Shown: piece by piece, positions 1-9,329 of the stretch
Layout: each line of letters starts with the position of its first letter
Position numbering within the stretch: position 1 is the first letter of the stretch
Assembly (NCBI RefSeq): GCF_000158955.1
Contig: NZ_GG657757.1
Location: forward strand, 2,825,898-2,889,897
Length of the DNA stretch: 64,000 bases
Origin: Streptomyces viridochromogenes DSM 40736
Lineage (GTDB): Bacteria > Actinomycetota > Actinomycetes > Streptomycetales > Streptomycetaceae
Direction of reading: 5' to 3'
Position numbers and translations under genes: made by a program
Notes under the pieces: generated by a model
Database searches by the model: none
What the model was told of the DNA's origin: nothing
What the model saw: the letters and a program-made list of their open reading frames with translations, nothing else

Positions 1-32
1 CGGCCGGCCGGACGTCTTCCGGAGAGTTCCGA

Positions 33-1445
33 GTGGACCGCACCGCCCGACGCGCCCCCCGCCCCGCGGGACGCACCGTTGTATACGATCCGTCCAGTAC
101 CGCCCTCCCCCTGCACCTCAGGGCCGCCACCGTGCTGGAGGCCGGCTGGACGGGCTCCTCCACCGTGCCCTCGCGCGACCTGTATCCGCACCAGTGGTCG
201 TGGGACTCGGCGTTCATCGCCATCGGCCTGCGCCACCTGTCGCCGTTACGGGCGCAGACGGAGCTGGAGACGCTGCTGGCGGCCCAGTGGGCGGACGGGC
301 GGATCCCGCACATCGTCTTCAACCCCTCCGTCCCGCTCGACGCGTACTTCCCCAGCCCCGACTTCTGGCGGTCCGCCACCGCGGGACGTGCCGCGGGTGC
401 CCCGCGCACCGTACAGACCTCCGGGATCGTGCAGCCACCGGTGCACGCGCTGGCCGCCTGGCTGGTGCACCTCGCCGACCCCGGCCTGTCCCGGGCACGC
501 GGCTTCCTCACCCGGGCGTACCCCCGACTCGCGGCCTGGCACCGGTACTTGCTGCACCGGCGCGACCTGGGCGGAGGCGGGCTGGTATCGGTGGTGCACC
601 CCTGGGAACAGGGTATGGACAACAGCCCCTGCTGGGACCGTCCGCTCTCCCGGGTCACTCCGGCCCCGGCCCGCTCCTTCCGCCGCGCCGACCTCGACCA
701 CGGCTCCCCCGAGGACCGGCCGACGGATCTGGACTACGGGCGGTACGTGCGGCTCGCGGCGGACTACCGGGACCGGGGCTACGCGGACGGGCCCGGGGAC
801 TTCATGGTGGAGGACCCGGCGTTCAACGCCCTGCTCATCACCTCCGAGTACGCCCTGGCCCGGATCGCGCACGAGCTGGGCGCGGCGGGCTCGGCCCGGC
901 GGACCCGCGCCGAGCGGCTGACCGCCACCCTCGTGGAGCGGCTGTGGGACCCGGCCGCGGGGATGTTCCTGTGCCGGGACGTACGCGCCGGGGAGCTCGT
1001 CCCCGAGCGCGGTGTCACCGGGCTGGTCCCCCTGCTGCTGCCGACCCTGCCGCGTGACCTCGCGGCCACCCTGGTCCGCACCGTCTGCGGCCCGCACTTC
1101 GGCCTCGGCGGCTCGACCCGCCTGGTGCCCAGCTACGACCTGCTCGGCGAGGCCTTCGACCCGCACCGGTACTGGCGCGGCCCGGCCTGGTTCAACACCA
1201 GCTGGCTGCTGGAGCGCGGGCTGCGGCTGCAGGGCGAGCGCGGCCGGGCCGACGCCCTGCGCAAGGGCATCCTGCACACCGCCGGCGCCTCCGGCTTCGC
1301 GGAGTACGTCGACCCCTACACGTCACAGGCCTGCGGCGCCACCGGCTTCGGCTGGACCGCCGCGCTCACGCTCGACCTGCTGCACGACCGGGCCGCATGG
1401 GACAGATGCGGCGTCACGGCGACCAAGGGAGAGGACCGGCGATGA
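33..1445 (+). CDS. MGH1-like glycoside hydrolase ((alpha/alpha)6 barrel)
   Basis: A 470-residue protein without a signal peptide, so probably cytoplasmic. The segment YPHQWSWDSAFIAIGL (about residues 51-66) and the late WRGPAWFNTSWLLERG stretch (about 385-400) are typical of the mannosylglycerate-hydrolase/GH63-like (alpha/alpha)6 family. The exact sugar is not readable from sequence. The GTG at 33 has GGAGAG at 21-26, but the frame stays open to the window edge, so the true start could lie upstream. The stop overlaps the next gene's start (ATGA), so the two are translationally coupled and probably act on one polysaccharide or storage-sugar route. The family is clear; the specificity is inference. 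Confidence 0.8.
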   Translation: MDRTARRAPRPAGRTVVYDPSSTALPLHLRAATVLEAGWTGSSTVPSRDLYPHQWSWDSAFIAIGLRHLSPLRAQTELETLLAAQWADGRIPHIVFNPSVPLDAYFPSPDFWRSATAGRAAGAPRTVQTSGIVQPPVHALAAWLVHLADPGLSRARGFLTRAYPRLAAWHRYLLHRRDLGGGGLVSVVHPWEQGMDNSPCWDRPLSRVTPAPARSFRRADLDHGSPEDRPTDLDYGRYVRLAADYRDRGYADGPGDFMVEDPAFNALLITSEYALARIAHELGAAGSARRTRAERLTATLVERLWDPAAGMFLCRDVRAGELVPERGVTGLVPLLLPTLPRDLAATLVRTVCGPHFGLGGSTRLVPSYDLLGEAFDPHRYWRGPAWFNTSWLLERGLRLQGERGRADALRKGILHTAGASGFAEYVDPYTSQACGATGFGWTAALTLDLLHDRAAWDRCGVTATKGEDRR

Positions 1446-3379
1446 CCGACCGGCATCATCTGCTCGTGCACGGCGGGACGTTCGCCGCCGTCGGCGACCG
1501 CGGCGACATCAGTGGCTACCGGGGCGGCAGCGCCCCGGACGGCATGTTCGTACGGGACGCGCGGCACCTGAGCCGCTGGCAGCTCACCGTCGACGGGGCC
1601 GTGCCCGATACGCTCACTCCGGTGACCGACGGGGACACGGCGGCCTGCGTGCTCGTCCCGCGCGGCGGCCGCGACGAGCCGCCCGCGTACACGCTCTTCC
1701 GCGAACAGGCCGTCGGCGACGCCACGTTCGTCGAGTCGCTGCGCGTCACCAGCAACCGTCCCACACCGACGGCGGTCCGGCTCGCGGTCACCGCCGACGC
1801 CGACTTCACCGACCAGTTCGAACTGCGCTCCGACCACCGCACCTACACCAAGACCGGTGCCGTCCGCTCCCGCCAGGTCCTCGGGCACGGCGTGGAGTTC
1901 ACCTACCGGCGCGGCGAGTGGCGGTCCGTCACGACCGTGACGACCGACCCGCAGCCGGACGCCGTGGAGGAGACCGGCACCGGTGCCCGGCGCATGGTGT
2001 GGACCCTGGACCTCGAACCGCACGGCACCGCCGAGCTGATCCTGCGGGTCATCGCCCGTCCGCACGGCGACAAACGCGCCCTGCGCGTGCCCCGCTCCCC
2101 CGCCGCGCTCCAGCGGCAGATCCGGGCATGCGAAGACGAGTTCATGGAGGGCGTGGCCTTCCCGAGCGGCCGGCCGGAGCTGGCCGCGGCCTGCGCCCGG
2201 GGCCTCGCCGACCTCGCCGCGCTCCAGGTCCCCGCGACCGGCCCGGACGGCGAGGAACTGCGCGTCCCGGCGGCCGGCGCGCCCTGGTTCCTGACCCTGC
2301 TGGGCCGGGACGCCCTGCTGACCTCGCTGTTCGCCCTGCCCTACCGACCGCGGCTGGCCGCCGCCACACTGCCCGCACTCGCCGCGACCCAGGCGACGGG
2401 GGTCAACGCCGACGAGGTCACCCAGCCCGGCAAGATCGTGCACGAGGTGCGGCACGGCGAACTGGCGCACTTCGGCCAGGTCCCCTACGGCCGCTACTAC
2501 GGCTCGGTCGACGCCACGCCGTTGTTCCTCGTGCTCCTCGGCGCGTACGTGGAGCAGACGGGCGACACCGCCCTGGCCCGCCGTCTCGAACCCCACGCCC
2601 GTGCCGCCGTCGGCTGGATGCTCGACCACGGCGGCCTGACCTCGCGCGGCTACCTGGTCTACCGCGCCGACCGGGGCGGCCTCGCCAACCAGAACTGGAA
2701 GGACTCCCCCGGCGCGATCTGCTCCGCCGACGGCACCCGCCCCCACGGCCCGGTGACCGCCGCGGGCGCCCAGGGCTACGCGTACGACGCGCTGCGCCGC
2801 ACGGCGTGGCTGGCGCGCACGGTGTGGCAGGACGGGACGTACGCGGACCTACTGGAGCAGGGGGCCGGTGACCTGCGCGACCGTTTCCAGCGGGACTTCT
2901 GGATGCCGGAGCGCTCCTTCCCTGCGCTCGCCCTCGACGGCCGGGGCGAGCGGGTCGACGCCCTCGCCTCCGACGCCGGGCACCTGCTGTGGTCGGGGCT
3001 GCTGGACAAGGAGTACGGCGAACAGGTCGGCCGGCGGCTCCTCGAACCGGACTTCTTCTCGGGCTGGGGCGTGCGCACCCTGGCCGCCGGGCAGCCGGCC
3101 TACCACCCGCTCTCCTACCACCGCGGTTCGGTCTGGCCTCACGACAACGCGCTGATCGCGCTGGGCCTGGCCCGCTACGGGCTGCACGACGAGGCCCGCG
3201 CGATCGCGGGCGGTCTCGTCGACGCGGCGGCCGCGACCGGTCACCGGCTGCCGGAGGTCCTCGCGGGCTACGACCGCGACAGCCACCCCGAGCCGGTGCC
3301 GTACCCGCACGCGTGCGTCCGCGAATCCCGCTCCGCCTCGGCCCCGTTGGCGCTGCTCACGGCGGTCGGCGGCGTCTGA
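1442..3379 (+). CDS. Amylo-alpha-1,6-glucosidase / glycogen-debranching family protein
   Basis: A 645-residue cytoplasmic protein. The N-terminal part (about 10-200) fits the bacterial glycogen-debranching N-terminal beta domain, and the rest fits the (alpha/alpha)6 amylo-alpha-1,6-glucosidase domain, with NQNWKDSPGAICSADG near residue 415 and YHRGSVWPHDNALIA near residue 560. It would cleave alpha-1,6 branches or a similar alpha-glucan linkage. I chose the ATG at 1442, which overlaps the previous stop, over an in-frame ATG at 1397 inside the upstream gene. It forms a two-gene operon with the preceding hydrolase and ends at a strong hairpin. Confidence 0.85.
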   Translation: MTDRHHLLVHGGTFAAVGDRGDISGYRGGSAPDGMFVRDARHLSRWQLTVDGAVPDTLTPVTDGDTAACVLVPRGGRDEPPAYTLFREQAVGDATFVESLRVTSNRPTPTAVRLAVTADADFTDQFELRSDHRTYTKTGAVRSRQVLGHGVEFTYRRGEWRSVTTVTTDPQPDAVEETGTGARRMVWTLDLEPHGTAELILRVIARPHGDKRALRVPRSPAALQRQIRACEDEFMEGVAFPSGRPELAAACARGLADLAALQVPATGPDGEELRVPAAGAPWFLTLLGRDALLTSLFALPYRPRLAAATLPALAATQATGVNADEVTQPGKIVHEVRHGELAHFGQVPYGRYYGSVDATPLFLVLLGAYVEQTGDTALARRLEPHARAAVGWMLDHGGLTSRGYLVYRADRGGLANQNWKDSPGAICSADGTRPHGPVTAAGAQGYAYDALRRTAWLARTVWQDGTYADLLEQGAGDLRDRFQRDFWMPERSFPALALDGRGERVDALASDAGHLLWSGLLDKEYGEQVGRRLLEPDFFSGWGVRTLAAGQPAYHPLSYHRGSVWPHDNALIALGLARYGLHDEARAIAGGLVDAAAATGHRLPEVLAGYDRDSHPEPVPYPHACVRESRSASAPLALLTAVGGV

Positions 3380-3468
3380 GTCCCGGTTGGCCGAGCGTTT
3401 GCCGGGTGTTTGCCGAGCGCTGGCCGCAGGCGCTGAACACACCCGCTGAACGCCCCGTACGGAACTGA

Positions 3469-3499
3469 GGCGGACCCGTCCCCCCCACACGGGTCCGCC
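3469..3499 (+). terminator. Hairpin terminator after the debranching enzyme gene
   Basis: An 11-bp perfect inverted repeat (GGCGGACCCGT / ACGGGTCCGCC) with a 9-nt C-rich loop, about 90 bp after the stop. Flanking bases (TGAG/CTCA and CCGTACGGAA/TTCCGTATGG) extend the pairing imperfectly. There is no T-tract, as is usual in streptomycetes. It probably isolates the two sugar-hydrolase genes from the sulfatase gene that follows. Confidence 0.7.
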
Positions 3500-3535
3500 A
3501 CCTCACTGGTTTCCGTATGGGAAGGACCTCTCCGG

Positions 3536-6043
3536 GTGCCTGTCTTCACACGCTTCAGCCCGTCACCGGGGCCGGGTGACGGGTCTTCAGAGGCCGTACC
3601 AGAGCCACAGCGTGAGGAGCGGGAGGGGGAGGAAAAGGACCCGGGAGCCGAGGGGCCGGGCGACACGGGGCGAGCGGAGTCGGGGTCGGCACCGGCACGC
3701 GAGCGCGTGCCGGGCCCCACACGGACGTCCGAGCCGGAACCGGAACCGGAACCGGAGCTGAAGCCGGCGCCGGAACTCGACTCACCACCGACACCGGAGC
3801 CCACACTGCAGCAGGAGCCCGCACCGGCACCGGAACCCGCAGCGGCATCGCCGTCACCACCCACGCCGGAGGCGAAACCCGCGCCGACACCGGTACCCAC
3901 ACCCGAGCCGGAACCGGGACCAGCACCCGCATCCGCATCCGCATCCGCATCCGCCGCGACATCGGAACCCGCGCCGGAACCCGCGCCGGACCCCGCATCG
4001 ACACCGACACCGGAACCCAGCCCCGAGGCGAGGGCCGCGCCGACACCGGTACCCACACCCGAGCCGGAACCGGGACCAACACCGGACCCCACACCCGAGC
4101 AGGACCCGGGACCGGCACCGGAGCCCGCACTGGAACAGGAACCCGCACCGGCACCGGAACCCGCAGCGGCATCGTCGCAGCAGCCCACGCCGGAGGCGAA
4201 GCGCGCGCCGGAGGCGGGGCAGGTGTCGGCGGTCGGGAGCCCGGCCGGCGGCGCCCTGCCCGTCCCACCCGAGCCTGTCACCACCGAGTCCGTCGCAGAC
4301 CCTGTCACCACCGAGTCCGTCGCAGACGAGCCCGCCGCAGCGGCTCCCCGGGCCACTCGGAGATCCCGCCTCGCTCGCCTCACCGGACTCACCTACCTCC
4401 GCACCCGCCACCCCCGAACCTCCCGCGCCCTGTCCTGGTGCGCCACCGCCCTCGCGGCCGTGCTCGTTCTCGGGGCCCTGCTGCTGCCCAACACCCTCCC
4501 GGGTGTCGAGCCGCGCAGCTTCACCCGTATCCCCGCGGAGGCGGTGCTCGGGGCCGTCGTCGTGCTGGGGCTGCCGCGTCGGCCGCGGCTGGTCGCGGCC
4601 GTGCTGTACGGGCTCGGCCTCACCGCGCTGACCGCGGTGAACCTGCTCGACATGGGGTTCAACGAGTACCTGGGCCGTGGCTTCAACGCCGCGCTCGACT
4701 GGGATCTGCTGCCCGACGCGCAGGCGTACGTCGAGGACACGCTGGGCAGCGGCGTGGCGACCGCCGCCGCCGTCGGCGCGGTCGTCCTCGTCCTGCTGCT
4801 GGCGGTCGTCATGGTGCTGGCGACGGTCCGGCTCAGCGAACTGCTGGTCCGCCACCGGCCCCGGGCGGCCCGGGGCGCGCTGATCGCGGGCATCGTGTGG
4901 ATCACCTGCTCGGCGTTGGGCCTGACGCTCTTCGGCGGGCCGATCGCCTCCGAGCGCGCGGCCGGTGCCCTCCGGGTGCACGCGCAGCGGACGGTGGAGT
5001 CCCTGCGGGACGAGGCGGCGTTCGCGCAGGAGGCGAAGGCGGACAGCTTCGGCAACACCCCGCCCGACCAGCTGCTGCCCGACCTGCGCGGCAAGGACAT
5101 GATCTTCACGTTCATCGAGAGCTACGGCCGCAGCGCCATCGAGGACCCGATCATGGCCCCCGGTGTCGACCGGACCCTGGACACCAGCACGAAGGCCCTG
5201 GCGAAGGCCGGCTTCGCCGCCCGGAGCGGCTGGCTGACCTCGGCCACCTACGGCGGCAGCAGCTGGCTCGGCCACTCCACGACCATGTCCGGTCTGTGGA
5301 TCGACAACCAGCGCCGCTACCGCACGGTCAGCGCCGGCGACCACCTCACCCTCACCAAGGCGTTCCAGAAGTCCGGCGCCTGGGACACGGTCGGCGTCAT
5401 GCCGGGCGTGCAGAAGGGCTGGCCGGAGGAGAAGTGGTACGGCCTCGACAAGCTCTACGACGCGTACGACCTGGGGTACAAGGGCCCGAAGTTCAGCTGG
5501 TCGACCATGCCCGACCAGTACGCGCTGGAGGCGTTCCAGCGTCAGGTGCACGGCAGGAAGCGCGACAAGCCGCTGATGTCGTTCGTCATCCTGACCTCCA
5601 GCCACCAGCCCTGGGCGCCCATCCCGAAGACGGTCGGCTGGGACGAACTGGGCGACGGCTCCGTCTTCGACGCGATCCAGAAGGCGGGCAACAAGGCGTC
5701 GGACATCATCACCGACACCACCAGGTCCCGCGAGGAGTACGGCAAGGCCATCCAGTACTCGGTCACCAGCCTCACCCAGTGGCTGGAGCGCTACGGCACC
5801 GACGACACCGTCCTGGTCTTCCTCGGCGACCACCAGCCCATCGCCCGGGTCAGCGGCGAGCGCGCCAGCCGGGACGTGCCGGTGTCGGTCGTCGCGAAGG
5901 ACCCGAAGGTCCTGGACAAGGTCGCCGACTGGAACTGGACGGAGGGCCTGAAGCCGGACCGTGACGCGCCCGTCTGGAAGATGAGCTCCTTCCGCGACCG
6001 CTTCCTGAAGGCGTTCGGCTCCACCCCGCACCCCTCGGGCTGA
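3536..6043 (+). CDS. LTA-synthase-like sulfatase-fold membrane transferase with Pro/Glu repeat N-terminus
   Basis: An 835-residue membrane protein. The first 290 residues are low-complexity Pro/Glu/Ala repeats (PTPEPEP-type) that should lie in the cytoplasm. Hydrophobic segments follow at about 298-318, 330-372, 410-433 and 448-470. An extracellular alkaline-phosphatase/sulfatase domain begins near residue 520 (FTFIESYGRS, then TYGGSSWLGHS with the likely nucleophile region, and a metal-binding FLGDHQP near 765). The family transfers phosphoglycerol or similar groups to cell-wall polymers, but the donor and acceptor here are unknown. The GTG start has GGAAGG upstream. The stop touches the convergent dusB stop. 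The repeat tail is far longer than usual for the family. Confidence 0.75.
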   Translation: MPVFTRFSPSPGPGDGSSEAVPEPQREEREGEEKDPGAEGPGDTGRAESGSAPARERVPGPTRTSEPEPEPEPELKPAPELDSPPTPEPTLQQEPAPAPEPAAASPSPPTPEAKPAPTPVPTPEPEPGPAPASASASASAATSEPAPEPAPDPASTPTPEPSPEARAAPTPVPTPEPEPGPTPDPTPEQDPGPAPEPALEQEPAPAPEPAAASSQQPTPEAKRAPEAGQVSAVGSPAGGALPVPPEPVTTESVADPVTTESVADEPAAAAPRATRRSRLARLTGLTYLRTRHPRTSRALSWCATALAAVLVLGALLLPNTLPGVEPRSFTRIPAEAVLGAVVVLGLPRRPRLVAAVLYGLGLTALTAVNLLDMGFNEYLGRGFNAALDWDLLPDAQAYVEDTLGSGVATAAAVGAVVLVLLLAVVMVLATVRLSELLVRHRPRAARGALIAGIVWITCSALGLTLFGGPIASERAAGALRVHAQRTVESLRDEAAFAQEAKADSFGNTPPDQLLPDLRGKDMIFTFIESYGRSAIEDPIMAPGVDRTLDTSTKALAKAGFAARSGWLTSATYGGSSWLGHSTTMSGLWIDNQRRYRTVSAGDHLTLTKAFQKSGAWDTVGVMPGVQKGWPEEKWYGLDKLYDAYDLGYKGPKFSWSTMPDQYALEAFQRQVHGRKRDKPLMSFVILTSSHQPWAPIPKTVGWDELGDGSVFDAIQKAGNKASDIITDTTRSREEYGKAIQYSVTSLTQWLERYGTDDTVLVFLGDHQPIARVSGERASRDVPVSVVAKDPKVLDKVADWNWTEGLKPDRDAPVWKMSSFRDRFLKAFGSTPHPSG
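3881..4078 (+). repeat. Direct repeats encoding the Pro/Glu-rich tail
   Basis: A 42-bp sequence occurs exactly twice (3881-3922 and 4037-4078), both in frame and encoding PTPVPTPEPEPGP. Shorter CCGGAACCGG-type runs fill the space from about 3730 to 4210. Repeats of this kind change length by slippage, so the tail is probably strain-variable. Confidence 0.85.
4274..4327 (+). repeat. Two exact 27-bp tandem copies inside the coding sequence
   Basis: The 27-bp unit at 4274-4300 is repeated exactly at 4301-4327 and encodes PVTTESVAD twice. It is in frame, just before the first membrane segment, and looks like a recent tandem duplication. Confidence 0.9.
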
Positions 6044-7186
6044 TCAGCCGCCGGAGGTGTCCAGTTCCGCGTCCTCGCCGACGCCCGCGCAGTCGTAGGG
6101 GTCCTTCAGCCAGCCGTCCGGCAGCACCACCCGGTTGTTGCCGGACGTACGGCCCCGGGGCCCGTCGGCGCCGGTGGGCCAGGGCTGGTCGAGGTCGAGT
6201 TCGTCCAGGCCGGCCCGCAGTTGCTCCAGCGAGGAGGTGATCGCGAGACGCCCCCGCATCTCGGAGCCGACCGCGAAGCCCTTGAGGTACCAGGCGACGT
6301 GCTTGCGGAAGTCGACGACGCCCTTGGACTCGTCGCCGATCCACTCGCCGAGCAGTGTGGCGTGCCGGACCATGACGTCGGCGACCTCGCGGAGCGTGGG
6401 CCGGGCGACGTCGTCGTGCCGTCCCTCGAAGGCGGCGACGAGGTCCGAGAACAGCCAGGGACGCCCGAGGCACCCGCGCCCGACCACGACCCCGTCGCAG
6501 CCGGTCTCGCGCACCATCCGCAGCGCGTCCTCGGCCGACCAGATGTCGCCGTTGCCGAGCACGGGGATCTCCGGCACGTGCTCCTTCAGCCGGGCGATGG
6601 CGTCCCAGTCGGCGGTGCCGCCGTAGTGCTGGGCGGCGGTACGGCCGTGCAGTGCGATGGCGGTGACGCCCTCCTCGACGGCGATCCGGCCGGCGTCGAG
6701 GTAGGTGATGTGGTCGTCGTCGATGCCCTTGCGCATCTTCATCGTCACGGGCAGGTCGCCGGCGCCGCTGACGGCCTCGCGCAGGATGGCCCGCAGCAGG
6801 TGCCGCTTGTAGGGGAGCGCGGACCCGCCGCCCTTGCGCGTGACCTTCGGCACCGGGCAGCCGAAGTTCAGGTCGATGTGGTCGGCGAGGTCCTCCTCCG
6901 CGATCATGCGGACGGCCTTGCCGACGGTCGCCGGGTCCACGCCGTAGAGCTGGACGGACCGGGGGCGCTCACTCGCGTCGAAGTGAATGAGCTGCATCGT
7001 CTTCTCGTTGCGTTCCACCAGCGCCCGGGTGGTGATCATCTCGCTGACGAACAGGCCCTTGCCACCGCTGAACTCCCGGCACAGGGTGCGGAAGGGCGCG
7101 TTGGTGATCCCGGCCATGGGGGCCAGGACGACGGGCGGCTGGACGGTGTGCGGGCCGATGCGCAGGGGCGTGGTGGGCGTGGACAT
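6044..7186 (-). CDS. dusB: tRNA-dihydrouridine synthase
   Basis: A 380-residue FMN enzyme that reduces uridine in the tRNA D-loop, acting in the cytoplasm. Visible signatures are APMAGITNAPFRTLCREF (residues 21-38), the active-site segment DLNFGCPVPKVTRKGGG with the catalytic Cys near residue 106, and the FMN-phosphate segment GNGDIWS. I placed the start at the ATG at 7186 (MSTPTTPLRIG), with GGAGG directly upstream. A longer open frame to 7390 runs antisense into the neighbouring MFS gene and is not used. The gene stands alone and is convergent with the sulfatase gene. Confidence 0.93.
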   Translation of the reverse strand: MSTPTTPLRIGPHTVQPPVVLAPMAGITNAPFRTLCREFSGGKGLFVSEMITTRALVERNEKTMQLIHFDASERPRSVQLYGVDPATVGKAVRMIAEEDLADHIDLNFGCPVPKVTRKGGGSALPYKRHLLRAILREAVSGAGDLPVTMKMRKGIDDDHITYLDAGRIAVEEGVTAIALHGRTAAQHYGGTADWDAIARLKEHVPEIPVLGNGDIWSAEDALRMVRETGCDGVVVGRGCLGRPWLFSDLVAAFEGRHDDVARPTLREVADVMVRHATLLGEWIGDESKGVVDFRKHVAWYLKGFAVGSEMRGRLAITSSLEQLRAGLDELDLDQPWPTGADGPRGRTSGNNRVVLPDGWLKDPYDCAGVGEDAELDTSGG

Positions 7187-7192
7187 TCCTCC

Positions 7193-7220
7193 ATTGTGCC
7201 GTGCAACGAGAAGGCACAAT
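7193..7220. promoter_or_regulatory. Inverted repeat between divergent dusB and MFS genes
   Basis: Perfect 8-bp arms ATTGTGCC (7193-7200) and GGCACAAT (7213-7220) separated by 12 bp, followed by an A+T-rich stretch (about 7221-7240) that is unusual for this genome and likely holds the MFS promoter. The geometry suits a dimeric repressor, but no regulator gene is adjacent. Confidence 0.5.
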
Positions 7221-7255
7221 TCATTAGTTAGCCGCACTATCGAAATCGGCGTACG

Positions 7256-8710
7256 ATGGAGCGCATGCCCGAGCTCAGCCACCGCCGCCGCATGCTCGTC
7301 CTCGCGATCTGCTGTATGAGCCTGCTCATCGTCAGCCTCGACAACACGGTCCTGAACGTGGCCCTGCCGTCCATGCAGCAGGACCTGCACGCGAGTACGT
7401 CGGGCCTGCAGTGGACGATCGACGCGTACACCCTGGTCCTGGCCTCGCTGCTGATGCTCGCGGGCTCCACGGCCGACCGGATCGGCCGCAAGCGCGTGTT
7501 CATGGCGGGCCTGGTCGTCTTCACCCTCGGCTCGGTGCTCTGCTCCCTCGCGCCGAACCTGGAGGCGCTGATCGCCTTCCGGATGGTGCAGGCGGTGGGC
7601 GGCTCCATGCTCAACCCGGTCGCCATGTCGATCATCACCAACACCTTCACCGACCCCCGCGAGCGCGCCCGGGCGATCGGCGTGTGGGGCGCGGTCGTCG
7701 GCATATCGATGGCCGCCGGCCCGCTGGTCGGCGGCCTGCTGGTGGAGTCGGTCGGCTGGCGCTCGATCTTCTGGATCAACCTCCCCGTGGGTCTCGCCGC
7801 CCTCCTGCTCACCCTGCGCTTCGTCCCGGAGTCCCGGGCCGGCCGGGCCCGCCGCCCCGACCCCGTCGGCCAGCTCCTGGTGATCGCCCTGTTCGGCTCC
7901 CTGACCTACGCGATCATCGAGGCGCCGACCACACCGTTCGCCTCGACCGCCCCGCTCGTCGTGGTGGCCCTGGCCGCGCTCACGGGCCTGCTCCTGTACG
8001 AGCCGCGCCGTGCGGAGCCGCTGATCGACCTGCGGTTCTTCCGCTCGGCACCGTTCAGCGGCGCCACCGTCATCGCGATCAGCGCGTTCGCCGCACTCGG
8101 CGGCTTCCTCTTCCTGTCCACGCTGTACCTCCAGAACGTGCGCGGTCTGACCGCCCTGGAGGCGGGCCTGTGGATGCTGCCCATGGCGGCCCCCACGTTC
8201 CTGTGCGCCCCGCTCTCCGGCCGTCTGGTGGGGACGCGCGGTCCACGCCTGCCGCTGCTGATCGCGGGCGGCGCGATGACGGCCAGCGGTCTCCTCTTCG
8301 CCGCGTTCGACGCCGAGACCTCGGACCTCACCCTCGTCGCCGGCTACGTCCTGTTCGGTATCGGCTTCGGCTTCGTCAACGCCCCCATCACCAACACGGC
8401 GGTCTCCGGCATGCCCCGCGCCCAGGCGGGCGTCGCCGCGGCCGTCGCCTCGACGAGCCGCCAGCTGGGCCAGACGCTCGGCGTGGCGGTGGTGGGCGCG
8501 GTGCTCGCCGCGGGAGTGGGCGCGTCCTCGTACCGGGAGATGTTCGTCCAGGCCGCGCGACCGGGCTGGTGGATCCTGACGGTCTGCGGTGCCGCGGTGC
8601 TGACGCTGGGCGCCCTGACCAGCGGACGCTGGGCCCGCCGGACCGCCGAGCGGGCGGCCGAGAAGCTGGAGTCCGCCAAGGCCCGGGAGGCCGCCGACGT
8701 CAGGGCTTGA
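7256..8710 (+). CDS. MFS exporter, DHA2 (EmrB/QacA) family
   Basis: A 484-residue membrane protein with about 14 hydrophobic segments. LDNTVLNVALP near the first segment, DRIGRKRV in the first cytoplasmic loop and the GPLVGGLL motif-C region mark a proton-driven DHA2 drug exporter. The substrate is unknown. The start could be the ATG at 7256 or the one at 7265; neither has a strong ribosome-binding site. The gene is divergent from dusB, with a palindrome in the 70-bp gap. Confidence 0.85.
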   Translation: MERMPELSHRRRMLVLAICCMSLLIVSLDNTVLNVALPSMQQDLHASTSGLQWTIDAYTLVLASLLMLAGSTADRIGRKRVFMAGLVVFTLGSVLCSLAPNLEALIAFRMVQAVGGSMLNPVAMSIITNTFTDPRERARAIGVWGAVVGISMAAGPLVGGLLVESVGWRSIFWINLPVGLAALLLTLRFVPESRAGRARRPDPVGQLLVIALFGSLTYAIIEAPTTPFASTAPLVVVALAALTGLLLYEPRRAEPLIDLRFFRSAPFSGATVIAISAFAALGGFLFLSTLYLQNVRGLTALEAGLWMLPMAAPTFLCAPLSGRLVGTRGPRLPLLIAGGAMTASGLLFAAFDAETSDLTLVAGYVLFGIGFGFVNAPITNTAVSGMPRAQAGVAAAVASTSRQLGQTLGVAVVGAVLAAGVGASSYREMFVQAARPGWWILTVCGAAVLTLGALTSGRWARRTAERAAEKLESAKAREAADVRA

Positions 8711-8752
8711 GACCTGCTGCCCCTCGGTCCGCTCGATGATGAGAGAAGCGGC

Positions 8753-9238
8753 CTAGTCCTCCGGCACGGCACGGCCCTCGCCCGCCATGAACCGCCAGAC
8801 GAGGGCGTGGCCCAGGACGACCAGGGCGATCAGCATCACGGCCTCGGCCTGGATGGGGCGCAGCCCGACGTGGCCGGCGAGTTCGGGGAACGCGCCCACG
8901 ACCGCGATCACGGCGTAGATCAGGGCGGCACCGGCCTGCTGCCAGACGACGAAGCCGTCGCCGCGGGTGCGGGCCAGCAGCCGCAGGGTGCACGCGCAGC
9001 CGATCAAGGCCAGGAAGACGAAGGCCGCCCGCCAGATCCGCGGCTGTTCGGCGCCGCCGACCTGACCGAACAGGCCCATCACGGCGGGTAGCAGGAAGGA
9101 CAGGTATACACCGCCGACGACGCGGCGCTGGGCGGGGTCGCGCATCCACTCGTCGTGGCTTTGGACGACGTTCCACCACAGGCCGACCAGGGTGAAGCAG
9201 GTCGCGGAGAAGAGGGCGTAGAAGGTGGCGATATCCAT
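8753..9238 (-). CDS. Small four-helix membrane protein of unknown function
   Basis: A 161-residue hydrophobic protein. Segments appear at about 3-23 (IATFYALFSATCFTLVGLWW), 42-62, 70-88 and 103-150. I do not recognise a characterised family. I used the ATG at 9238; an earlier in-frame ATG at 9292 gives a hydrophilic extension that looks spurious. It lies between two drug-exporter genes, convergent with the first, and may simply be a membrane accessory protein. Confidence 0.7.
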   Translation of the reverse strand: MDIATFYALFSATCFTLVGLWWNVVQSHDEWMRDPAQRRVVGGVYLSFLLPAVMGLFGQVGGAEQPRIWRAAFVFLALIGCACTLRLLARTRGDGFVVWQQAGAALIYAVIAVVGAFPELAGHVGLRPIQAEAVMLIALVVLGHALVWRFMAGEGRAVPED

Positions 9239-9329
9239 GGACGACGAGGGTCGCACCGCTCGCCTCCCCACCGTGTGCCCCACGCCCTGCACCCGCTGGA
9301 ACGGACTAGCCAGGGCCCTTCTTCCGGAT

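Noticed and set aside
3740-4210. Possible CRISPR or regulatory repeat array
   Set aside because: The repeats are in-frame codons for Pro/Glu, of variable length and without unique spacers; they belong to the coding sequence.
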